A stretch of DNA of 5,159 bases from UBA5336 sp038522375 (lineage in GTDB: Bacteria > Pseudomonadota > Alphaproteobacteria > Caulobacterales > Hyphomonadaceae). Location: positions 1-5,159 of the forward strand of contig JBCBKE010000115.1 in assembly GCA_038522375.1 (NCBI GenBank). Reading direction: 5' to 3'. Position 1 is the first letter of the stretch; every line of letters starts with the position of its first letter. A program made the translations under genes and the position numbers. Under the pieces are notes generated by a model that worked only from the letters and a program-made list of their open reading frames with translations, was not told the origin of the DNA and made no database searches. Shown in pieces: positions 1 through 5,159 of the stretch.

Positions 1-411
1 TATTGGGCGGACGGACTAAGAACGCTACATGGTCTTCAAATGCACGGCTTCCCAAATGCTTTCATGGTGCAAATGAATCAGGCTGCGAACCTTGCTTCGA
101 ATATTCCCCATAATATCGCCGATCATGCCAAGACGATTGCGACGATCGTCTCCCATGCAGAGGCGGAAGGGTTTTCCGAGGTCGAGCCGACGGGTGAGGC
201 AGAGGCGGCTTGGGTGGAACTCGTGCTCTCCAGCACCGGCTCCATGTTCACGTCGACGGACTGCACACCGGGGTTCTGGAACAATGAGGGCCAGGGTTGG
301 GACAAGAAGTTCCGCCAGGCCCAGGGACACCCCGGCGGACCTCGCGCATTCTTCGAACATATGAAGGCCTGGCGCGAGGCCGGTACGTTCGACGGGCTGA
401 TGTTCCGGTGA
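1..411 (+). CDS. Flavin-dependent Baeyer-Villiger type monooxygenase, C-terminal part (5' end outside window)
   Basis: The reading frame is open from base 1 to a TGA at 409-411 and gives 136 residues with no start inside the sequence: the in-frame ATG at 40 lies within conserved protein, so it is not the true start. Residues 1-21 (W-A-D-G, then T-L-H-G, then H-G-F-P-N-A-F) match the stretch of FAD/NADPH-dependent Baeyer-Villiger monooxygenases where the substrate pocket is followed by a G-F-P-N turn. Residues 88-97 read CTPGFWNNEG, a motif I associate with the C-terminal tail of one branch of these enzymes, and the end (G-G, F-F-E-H, W-R-E-A-G) fits that tail too. Family members use FAD and NADPH to insert oxygen next to a ketone, making an ester or lactone. 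The Rossmann motifs and the family fingerprint would lie upstream and cannot be checked. A related flavin monooxygenase with another reaction is possible. The family call is fairly sure; the substrate is unknown. Confidence 0.82.
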   Translation, partial: YWADGLRTLHGLQMHGFPNAFMVQMNQAANLASNIPHNIADHAKTIATIVSHAEAEGFSEVEPTGEAEAAWVELVLSSTGSMFTSTDCTPGFWNNEGQGWDKKFRQAQGHPGGPRAFFEHMKAWREAGTFDGLMFR

Positions 412-463
412 GGGCCGCCCCATTCGCACTTGCCGGCCTAGCCAAGGATTGCGCCGGGAAATT

Positions 464-476
464 TCGCAGTCTGCGA
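464..476. promoter_or_regulatory. Short perfect inverted repeat in the gap before the membrane-protein gene
   Basis: TCGCAGTCTGCGA consists of two 6-base arms around a single central T. It sits in the 178-base non-coding gap, 113 bases before the ATG of the membrane-protein gene. Its size and symmetry would suit a dimeric DNA-binding regulator, but I see no second copy elsewhere in the window and no convincing promoter boxes beside it. A 13-base palindrome can also occur by chance in GC-rich DNA, so this is only a candidate operator. Confidence 0.2.
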
Positions 477-589
477 TCATCTCCTGGGGCCACCAGGCTT
501 GGCTATCTGGTCATGTTCGATGCGGGTCCGTCACGACGGGCGACGGTAGACTTAAACCGCAGAACGCCACAAGACCGGTAGGACGGACT

Positions 590-1006
590 ATGAAGATCGA
601 CATCCCCTGGTGGCTCACCCTCGTCATCATCCTGGAGACAGCGCCGATGTTCATCGGGCCTGTCGTGGCGCTCAATTTGCCGGCCATGATGGGCGGTCCG
701 GGCGCTGAAACGATCAATCAGGCGGCGTACATCTACCTCGCCAGGAACTTTGCGGTGGGACTTGCGCTTCTGATCGCTTTCGCGCTCAGGAATGGGCCGA
801 TGTTATTCATCCTCATCCTGGTCCGTCTCATAACCGACCTTATCGACCTTCCAACGTTTCTCCATTTCAACCTGGCGAGCAACGAGCCGCGACTGATCGC
901 GATATTCGTTTTCCTGTATTATATTCCGGCGATTTTCGCCCTCAGATATATCTGGCAGCGAATGCACATTGCAGAACCGGTGAAAGAGCCAGGCGGCGGA
1001 GCGTGA
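590..1006 (+). CDS. Small four-helix integral membrane protein of unknown function
   Basis: This encodes 138 residues. I chose the ATG at 590 because AGGA at 580-583 lies six bases before it and the protein then opens directly with a membrane helix; the frame extends up to 449 but that extension is polar and unlike the rest. Hydrophobic segments fall at about residues 7-30, 46-67, 69-92 and 102-121, giving four predicted inner-membrane helices. The tail (about 122-138) is basic then Pro/Gly-rich and probably lies on the same side as the N-terminus, in the cytoplasm. Helix 3 carries buried charge: Arg79, Asp83 and Asp86. Helix 2 has an A-R-N-F-A-V-G stretch. These traits recall small four-helix DUF families such as DUF4345/DUF4267, but I cannot assign one. 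It sits 38 bases upstream of the hydratase gene in the same direction, so co-transcription with the catabolic genes is likely. A role in substrate handling at the membrane is only a guess. Confidence 0.8.
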   Translation: MKIDIPWWLTLVIILETAPMFIGPVVALNLPAMMGGPGAETINQAAYIYLARNFAVGLALLIAFALRNGPMLFILILVRLITDLIDLPTFLHFNLASNEPRLIAIFVFLYYIPAIFALRYIWQRMHIAEPVKEPGGGA

Positions 1007-1045
1007 ACCGGGAGCAGGAAGACCACATGCCAAAAGGAAAAAATA

Positions 1046-1837
1046 ATGTCTGAGCCTCTTCTTGCGGAACGCCGTGGCGCGGTCGCTATCATTTCAATCA
1101 ATGATGCGCCTTTCAATCGGATGACGCTTGCATTCATGGATACGCTCGAAAGGATGGTGGATGAGCTGGCGGGCGATGACGGGGTTCGAGCGATCGTCTT
1201 CACATCCGAAGGCCTCGATAATTTTTCCGTCGGCATGAACCTCAAGCAACTCCGCGATGGGGTGGCCGCCAAGGGGAGCATCGACGGTGTGTTCGACCAA
1301 CGTTGGCGTGTCCTCGACAAGATCGAGAAGATGGGCAAGCCGTCCATTGTCACCCTGTTTGGTTACTGCCTCGGCGGCGGGCTGGAGCTTCCACTCGCCT
1401 GCCACTTCCGGCTGGCCGCTGAGGAGGGCGCTCAGATCGGACTTCCTGAAATGGAACTCGGCACCGTCCCGGCCTGGGGCGGACTCGCAAGGCTGCCGCG
1501 CTGCGTCGGACGCGACCACGCCCTCGACATGATCCTGCGCGCCAGGAAGATATCAGGGCCCGATGCGTATCGGATTGGTCTGGTGAACGAAGTCTGGCCC
1601 TTGGCCGAGCTTAAAGATCGTGCCGTCGCCCTCGCCGAAGAACTTGCCGGCATGCCGCGCCAAGCCGTCAAGAGCGTCCTCGACTGCGTCATCGAATACG
1701 AGTCCAGGAGCGTTTACGAGTCGCTGCAGGACGAACGGCGAGCGGTGCACCAAAACGCGCGGACTCCGGATGCGAAAGAGGGGATGATGGCCTTCATTGA
1801 GAAGCGTAAACCCGTTTTCAACAGATCGGACGGCTAG
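1046..1837 (+). CDS. Enoyl-CoA hydratase/isomerase family protein (crotonase)
   Basis: The protein has 263 residues, the usual length for a single-domain crotonase. The ATG at 1046 follows AAAGGA at 1033-1038. The first oxyanion-hole segment is at residues 60-66 (FSVGMNL; Asn65 stands where Asp is usual). The second is FGYCLGGGLELPLAC, about 105-119. By alignment with rat mitochondrial enoyl-CoA hydratase, Glu114 (in GGGLEL) matches Glu144 and Glu135 (in GLPEMELGT) matches Glu164, so both catalytic acids are present and real hydration of a trans-2-enoyl-CoA is plausible. The stretch after the second Glu reads VPAWGG rather than the common IPGAGG, which may reshape the acyl pocket. It lies directly before two acyl-CoA dehydrogenase genes, so it probably adds water to their product in the cytoplasm. 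An isomerase or retro-aldol role cannot be excluded. No gene symbol is justified. Confidence 0.92.
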   Translation: MSEPLLAERRGAVAIISINDAPFNRMTLAFMDTLERMVDELAGDDGVRAIVFTSEGLDNFSVGMNLKQLRDGVAAKGSIDGVFDQRWRVLDKIEKMGKPSIVTLFGYCLGGGLELPLACHFRLAAEEGAQIGLPEMELGTVPAWGGLARLPRCVGRDHALDMILRARKISGPDAYRIGLVNEVWPLAELKDRAVALAEELAGMPRQAVKSVLDCVIEYESRSVYESLQDERRAVHQNARTPDAKEGMMAFIEKRKPVFNRSDG

Positions 1838-1895
1838 GCTCGCCTGGTGCGCGTTCGACATGTTACGCAGGGGTACGCCGGTGACCATTGACCTT

Positions 1896-1900
1896 GGAGG
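1896..1900 (+). promoter_or_regulatory. Shine-Dalgarno site that decides the dehydrogenase start
   Basis: GGAGG lies ten bases before an in-frame GTG at 1911. It is the best ribosome-binding match between the hydratase stop and the conserved part of the first acyl-CoA dehydrogenase, and it favours GTG 1911 over ATG 1797 (inside the hydratase gene), ATG 1860 and GTG 1881. The GTG at 1881 has a weaker GCAGGGG seven bases upstream and remains a second choice. Confidence 0.6.
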
Positions 1901-1910
1901 AAAAACAGCT

Positions 1911-3116
1911 GTGGCGACTGAAAAGTTGACGTCAGAACAATTGGAGTTTCAGGACTATGCACGCCGCTGGTTGGGCGAGAATGCCCCGCCACCGCCACCT
2001 GTGCGTCTTCCGATTACGCCGATTGAGGTCATGACCACAGAGCAGCGCGACTATCTGCAAGCGTGGCAGCGAAAGTGCTATGATGCAGGTCTGGTCGGCG
2101 CCGACTATCCCCGCGAATACGGCGGGTCCGGCCACAAGGGCTTTCAGCGCATTGCGAACAGGGAGCTGAGTCGTGCCCGCGTGCCTTTCCTTATCAATAT
2201 CGTCGGACTCAGCATGGCGGCACCGACCATCCTGCAACACGGGACCGAGGAGCAGAAACGGAAGTTCATCCCGGGGTGTTTGTCTGGCGAGGAAATCTGG
2301 TGCCAGGGATTCTCCGAACCGGCAGCCGGTTCTGATCTTTCAAACCAGCGCACCTTCGCGGCGCCCGATGGCGACGATTGGATCGTCAACGGTCACAAGG
2401 TGTGGACCAGCCTCGGTCACTTCGCCAAGTGGATGATCCTGGTCACCCGGACGAGCAGGGATCATAAGTATGAAGGGCTGACGTATTTTCTTTGCCCGAT
2501 CGAAGGGCATCCGGGCGTCACGGTCAGGCCACTCGTGAAGATCACCGGCGAGACCGGCTTCAATGAAGTTTTCTTCGCGGATGTGCGTGTCCCCGACGCA
2601 AACCGGCTGGATGATGTGGGCAAAGGCTGGGCGGTGGCCATGACGACACTGCTGTCCGAGCGCGGTGCGGCGGAGGGCGCCGGCAGTGGCGGCGGAGGCG
2701 GCGCAAGCGCGATCAGCGACCTGATCGAACTGGCCCGCGGCAGCTGGCGCAACGGCGTCCTCGCCGCCGATGACCCGATCACCCGTGACGCGATCATGCA
2801 GCGCGCCATTGTGGGCGAGGGCATGCGCCAGAACGCAAAGCGGGCACGCGTCCCGGCGCTTTGTGATCATCCCATGCGCCTGCCGCTCCAGCAGAAACTG
2901 ACCGGCAGCGAATTCCAGCAGGACAATGCCCGGCTCGGGGTGGAGATCGCGGGCGCCCACTCGACTCTCTACAAGCGGGATCCGCGCGCGCCGAACGCGG
3001 GGCACTGGCCGCTTGCCTACCTCAATTCGTATGGCAACACGATCGCCGCGGGCACCAATGAAATCCAGCGCAATATCCTTGGCGAGCGCGTGCTCGGCCT
3101 GCCGAAGTCGAAATAG
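1911..3116 (+). CDS. Acyl-CoA dehydrogenase, catalytic-type subunit of a probable heteromer (FadE26/PimC-like)
   Basis: From GTG 1911 this encodes 401 residues, normal for the family. Order: N-terminal helical domain with W-x-x-x-C-Y-D-A-G-L-V-G-A-D-Y-P and E-Y-G-G (about 52-72); middle beta domain with CQGFSEPAAGSD (131-142) and GHKVWTS (161-167); C-terminal helical domain ending in GTNEIQRNILGERVLGLP (381-398). A Glu in T-L-L-S-E-R (Glu250) aligns with the helix-G catalytic base of isovaleryl-CoA dehydrogenase (Glu254), while the medium-chain position (Glu376 there) is Ala380 here. It lacks the R-x-x-F-G and Q-x-x-G-G-x-G elements that a homotetramer uses to hold FAD across subunits; the next gene has versions of them. 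The likely reaction is FAD-linked alpha,beta-desaturation of an acyl-CoA, with electrons passing to electron-transfer flavoprotein. The next gene starts 9 bases later, so coupled translation is expected. A glycine-rich run follows Glu250. Substrate unknown. Confidence 0.93.
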   Translation: MATEKLTSEQLEFQDYARRWLGENAPPPPPVRLPITPIEVMTTEQRDYLQAWQRKCYDAGLVGADYPREYGGSGHKGFQRIANRELSRARVPFLINIVGLSMAAPTILQHGTEEQKRKFIPGCLSGEEIWCQGFSEPAAGSDLSNQRTFAAPDGDDWIVNGHKVWTSLGHFAKWMILVTRTSRDHKYEGLTYFLCPIEGHPGVTVRPLVKITGETGFNEVFFADVRVPDANRLDDVGKGWAVAMTTLLSERGAAEGAGSGGGGGASAISDLIELARGSWRNGVLAADDPITRDAIMQRAIVGEGMRQNAKRARVPALCDHPMRLPLQQKLTGSEFQQDNARLGVEIAGAHSTLYKRDPRAPNAGHWPLAYLNSYGNTIAAGTNEIQRNILGERVLGLPKSK

Positions 3117-3123
3117 GGGGAGG
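3116..3123 (+). promoter_or_regulatory. Ribosome-binding site overlapping the stop codon of the first dehydrogenase
   Basis: GGGGGAGG begins with the last base of the upstream TAG stop and ends two bases before the ATG at 3126. The overlap of stop codon and Shine-Dalgarno sequence, with only nine bases between the genes, suggests translational coupling, which would help make the two subunits in equal amounts. Confidence 0.6.
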
Positions 3124-3125
3124 CG

Positions 3126-4322
3126 ATGAGCGATACCCAATCCGCGCCGCGCGATTTCGGCTTCGGCGAGGACGAGGCCATGCTGCGCGACATGGCGCGC
3201 AAGATGCTCGACGACCGCCTGCCTCTGGAGAAACTTCGCACGCTGGTCGCTGCAGCGCCCGAGCCCATCTATGACGAAGGCCAGCGCGCCCCCTGGGACA
3301 AGGACCTCTGGGCAGAGATCGTCGAACTCGGTTGGACGGGCCTTGCCGCCAGCGAAGATGAGGGCGGCTCTGGCATTTCCCTTGTCGGCATTGCCGGCAT
3401 GGTCGAGGAAGTCGGGCGCCATGCCCTGCCTTCGCCCCTTGTCCCGACACTTATGGCCAGCCTTGTGCTGCGCGCCACCCGCGGCAACGTCGCCTCGCGC
3501 TTGCTCCGCCAGATTGCCGATGGTTCCGCTGCAAGTCTTGCGATCACCGGTGACCGAGGAAGTTGGGAGCCAGGAGACGCGCCCCTGGTTGCGAGCGCGG
3601 AGGGTGAAGATCTCATTCTGCACGGCACGGCCCGTTTTGTTCAGGACGCCTTCAAAACCGATCTTCTGATCGCCAGTGCCCAGCTTGGCGGGTCCCTCGT
3701 GCTTGTCGGCGTCGACCGGGATGCAAAAGGCCTCACCCTCGAGGCCGATCATATCCATGACCTGACCCGCGACCAGGCGAGCGTGCACTTCGATGGCGTG
3801 CGCATGGGACCTGAAGCGATCATCAGTCGGGACGGCGCCGCAGCGCTCCAGGCCGCCTGGCCTGGCCTGCTTGCCCTTGTTTCCGCCGATCTCTGCGGGG
3901 CGAGCGAATGGCTCCTCCAGACCACTGTCGACTACGCCAAGGAGCGCGTCCAATTCGACCGTCCGATTGGTTTCTTCCAGGCCGTGAAGCATCCGCTGGT
4001 CGACGCCATGGTGAACATCGATAGGGCGCGTTCGCTGCTCTACCACGCATGCGCGGAGATAGATGCCAAATCAGGTCAGGCTGAGACAGCAGCCCGCATG
4101 GCGAAAAGCGCCGCTTCCGATGCTGCGGCATTCATCTCCGACCGGGCGGTCCAACTCCATGGCGGGATCGGCTTCACCTGGGAGTATGGGCTGCACATCT
4201 ATTTCAAACGCAACCTCCACAACCAGGCCCTGTTCGGCGACGGCGTTCACCAAAGGACGAAACTCGCCGATCTGCTGATCGGCCCAATTGGACCATCGAC
4301 AAATTCAGGCGTGGTCAGGTGA
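3126..4322 (+). CDS. Acyl-CoA dehydrogenase-like subunit lacking a catalytic glutamate (FadE27/FadE28/PimD-like)
   Basis: This encodes 398 residues from an ATG with a strong GGGGGAGG just before it. The N-terminal helical domain (about 11-100, including LGWTGLAASEDEGGSG) and the C-terminal helical domain (about 240-385) are recognisable; the middle domain (about 135-230) is weakly conserved and lacks the usual T-E-x-x-x-G-S-D flavin signature. The C-terminal part has Y-A-K-E-R-V-Q-F-D (269-278), matching the R-x-x-F-G FAD-binding stretch with Asp278 instead of Gly, and QLHGGIGF (343-350), the Q-x-x-G-G-x-G element. Neither known catalytic position holds Glu: the helix-G position is about Leu248 and the medium-chain position is Phe370. 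It therefore probably does not catalyse alone; it would complete the FAD pocket of the preceding subunit in an alpha2beta2 enzyme like mycobacterial FadE26-FadE27 or FadE28-FadE29. The alignment was done by eye, so exact residue matches may shift by a position or two. Confidence 0.9.
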   Translation: MSDTQSAPRDFGFGEDEAMLRDMARKMLDDRLPLEKLRTLVAAAPEPIYDEGQRAPWDKDLWAEIVELGWTGLAASEDEGGSGISLVGIAGMVEEVGRHALPSPLVPTLMASLVLRATRGNVASRLLRQIADGSAASLAITGDRGSWEPGDAPLVASAEGEDLILHGTARFVQDAFKTDLLIASAQLGGSLVLVGVDRDAKGLTLEADHIHDLTRDQASVHFDGVRMGPEAIISRDGAAALQAAWPGLLALVSADLCGASEWLLQTTVDYAKERVQFDRPIGFFQAVKHPLVDAMVNIDRARSLLYHACAEIDAKSGQAETAARMAKSAASDAAAFISDRAVQLHGGIGFTWEYGLHIYFKRNLHNQALFGDGVHQRTKLADLLIGPIGPSTNSGVVR

Positions 4323-4412
4323 GCGAGGTCGTCCGTTGCAAAGGCTTGTCCCTCCTTTATCGAGGACGCCACAGCCCGTCCCCTCTCACCCCTGAACCAC
4401 ATCCTGAAAGTT

Positions 4413-4416
4413 GGAG
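4413..4416 (+). promoter_or_regulatory. Shine-Dalgarno site that decides the isomerase start
   Basis: GGAG at 4413-4416 lies six bases before GTG 4423. The alternative TTG at 4411 would overlap this site and adds only four residues, so GTG 4423 is preferred. Confidence 0.55.
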
Positions 4417-4422
4417 CCTGCC

Positions 4423-5076
4423 GTGACCCATTCCATCGACGTTTTCTGGTCGTTCAGGAGTCCCTATTCCTATCTCGCCACGCCAGACCTGCTGCGTTTG
4501 CGAGGGGATTTCGATCTAGAGGTTCACCTGCGTCCGGTCCTGCCGATCGCGGTCCGCACCAAGGAGACGCTTTTTACCGGAGACCAGCGACGGGTCAGAT
4601 ATCTGATGCTGGATATGGTTCGGCGCGCGCAGTTCCTCGGTATGGCTTTCGCTGCGCCATCGCCTGATCCGATTGTCCAGGACATGGCAACCTTCGAAGT
4701 CGCCGACGAACAACCCCATATCTACCGCCTTACGGGACTTGGCGTCGAGGCGGCCCGACGGGGCCGGGGACTCGAATTCGCGTTCCACATCTCGCATCTC
4801 ATATGGGGCGGCGAACGGGGGTGGAATGAAGGCGCCAAGCTCGCAAACGCCACGGAAAAGGCCGGACTGGACCTTGCCGACATGGAAGCGGCGATAGCGA
4901 CGAACGACCCCATGCCGGTGATCGAAGCCAATCACGCCGCACTTGACGCCTCGGGTCACTGGGGCGTGCCGACAATGGTCTTCGAAGGCGAACCTTTCTT
5001 TGGCCAGGACCGGATAGATACGCTGCGTTGGCGCCTGGAAAAGTCTGATGTGCCAGGACGAGCAAGCGAGGCGTAG
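4423..5076 (+). CDS. 2-hydroxychromene-2-carboxylate isomerase-like protein, DsbA/kappa-GST fold
   Basis: From GTG 4423 the protein has 217 residues, close to the usual 190-220 of this family. The N-terminus reads I-D-V-F-W-S-F-R-S-P-Y-S-Y-L-A (5-19): the thioredoxin-fold first strand and turn, with S-P-Y-S where DsbA has a C-x-x-C pair, so it is not a dithiol oxidase. The middle (about 45-165) is the inserted helical domain. The end, GHWGVPTMVFEG (178-189) then FFGQDRIDTLRWRLE (192-206), holds the cis-proline loop (Val182-Pro183) and the G-Q-D-R motif typical of 2-hydroxychromene-2-carboxylate isomerases. Characterised members use glutathione in naphthalene-type degradation to isomerise a ring-opened product; Ser13 is the candidate residue for activating glutathione. 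No aromatic-degradation partner is visible here, so this member may isomerise another intermediate or conjugate glutathione. It lies 100 bases after the dehydrogenase pair, in the same direction, and probably belongs to the same cluster. No signal peptide, so cytoplasmic. Confidence 0.87.
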   Translation: MTHSIDVFWSFRSPYSYLATPDLLRLRGDFDLEVHLRPVLPIAVRTKETLFTGDQRRVRYLMLDMVRRAQFLGMAFAAPSPDPIVQDMATFEVADEQPHIYRLTGLGVEAARRGRGLEFAFHISHLIWGGERGWNEGAKLANATEKAGLDLADMEAAIATNDPMPVIEANHAALDASGHWGVPTMVFEGEPFFGQDRIDTLRWRLEKSDVPGRASEA

Positions 5077-5116
5077 AACGAACGCTGCCGTTTGGATCAA
5101 CAGCACGGTCTCCATC

Positions 5117-5159
5117 ATGGACGATCGGACGAAAGGGTTCAGTCCCCGCCCCGACCGCG
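5117..5159 (+). CDS. Possible start of a further gene, cut by the window end
   Basis: An ATG at 5117 opens a frame that runs to the window end (14 full codons, beginning M-D-D-R-T-K-G-F-S-P-R-P-D). It lies 40 bases after the isomerase stop in the same direction. There is no clear ribosome-binding site before it and the peptide is too short to recognise, so this may be chance. The frame is also open upstream back to the isomerase stop region, so the ATG is not forced as the start. Confidence 0.25.
   Translation, partial: MDDRTKGFSPRPDR

Noticed and set aside
483..497. Small hairpin CCTGG/CCAGG with a five-base loop, considered as a terminator for the oxygenase gene
   Set aside because: The stem is only five base pairs, it lies about 70 bases after the stop, and no T-run follows it.
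449..589. Extended N-terminus of the membrane protein starting at 449
   Set aside because: The extra 47 residues are polar and lack family character, while ATG 590 has AGGA six bases upstream and opens straight into a membrane helix.
2340..4046. A very long open frame (568 codons) on the minus strand across both dehydrogenase genes
   Set aside because: It lies opposite two proteins with clear family motifs. In GC-rich genes with G/C-ending codons the opposite strand often stays open. Its translation is rich in Arg, Gly and His with no recognisable domain order, and it has no convincing ribosome-binding site.
4340..4358. Hairpin AAAGG/CCTTT in the gap after the dehydrogenase pair, considered as a terminator or attenuator
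   Set aside because: Five-base stem with three A-T pairs and a nine-base loop, and no T-run; too weak to separate the isomerase gene from the upstream operon.
4323..4358. AAAGGAGG on the minus strand (opposite 4351-4358), a strong Shine-Dalgarno match
   Set aside because: The only suitably spaced start on that strand is a TTG whose frame stops after eight codons, so no gene is supported.
4423..4480. DsbA-type thiol-disulfide oxidoreductase as the identity of the last gene
   Set aside because: The active-site turn is S-P-Y-S with no C-x-x-C and there is no signal peptide, so a periplasmic dithiol role is not supported; the isomerase-like branch fits better.
1..5159. CRISPR arrays, tRNA/rRNA genes, insertion sequences, phage or toxin-antitoxin genes
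   Set aside because: I saw no spaced direct repeats, cloverleaf-like or rRNA-like segments, transposase motifs or terminal inverted repeats on either strand.

Overview
The window is a GC-rich stretch with strongly G/C-ending codons, and every credible gene is on the + strand. Gene content and codon style suggest a proteobacterium, most likely an alphaproteobacterium of the sphingomonad or Parvibaculum type. That placement is inferred from style and family make-up; there is no rRNA or other taxonomic marker here.

Layout: (1) 1-411, the C-terminal 136 residues of a flavin-dependent monooxygenase that looks like a Baeyer-Villiger type enzyme and is cut by the window edge. (2) 412-589, a non-coding gap with a short perfect inverted repeat. 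(3) 590-1006, a 138-residue protein with four membrane segments and no recognised function. (4) 1046-1837, an enoyl-CoA hydratase/isomerase (crotonase) with both catalytic glutamates. (5) 1911-3116 and 3126-4322, two acyl-CoA dehydrogenase (ACAD) family genes 9 bases apart. (6) 4323-4422, a short gap. (7) 4423-5076, a 2-hydroxychromene-2-carboxylate isomerase-like protein of the DsbA/kappa-GST fold. (8) 5077-5159, the tail of the window, possibly holding the start of another gene.

Functionally this reads as a piece of a catabolic cluster for a bulky or cyclic substrate. A Baeyer-Villiger type oxygenase would turn a ketone into an ester or lactone. The acyl-CoA dehydrogenase pair plus the hydratase would carry out the first two steps of a beta-oxidation round. 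No CoA ligase, 3-hydroxyacyl-CoA dehydrogenase or thiolase is present, so the cluster presumably continues outside the window. The substrate cannot be read from the sequence; steroid, terpenoid or alicyclic compounds are the reasonable candidates.

The most informative observation is that the two dehydrogenases are complementary. The first carries a helix-G glutamate and a GTNEIQRN C-terminal motif but lacks the R-x-x-F and Q-x-x-G-G FAD-binding elements. The second carries those FAD elements but has no glutamate at either known catalytic position. This is the pattern of the alpha2beta2 heteromeric dehydrogenases known from mycobacterial cholesterol side-chain degradation (FadE26-FadE27, FadE28-FadE29). 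I see no CRISPR array, tRNA, rRNA, insertion sequence or obvious intrinsic terminator. Nothing in the window is clearly a new system; the best novelty candidates are the unassigned membrane protein and the substrate of the heteromeric dehydrogenase.
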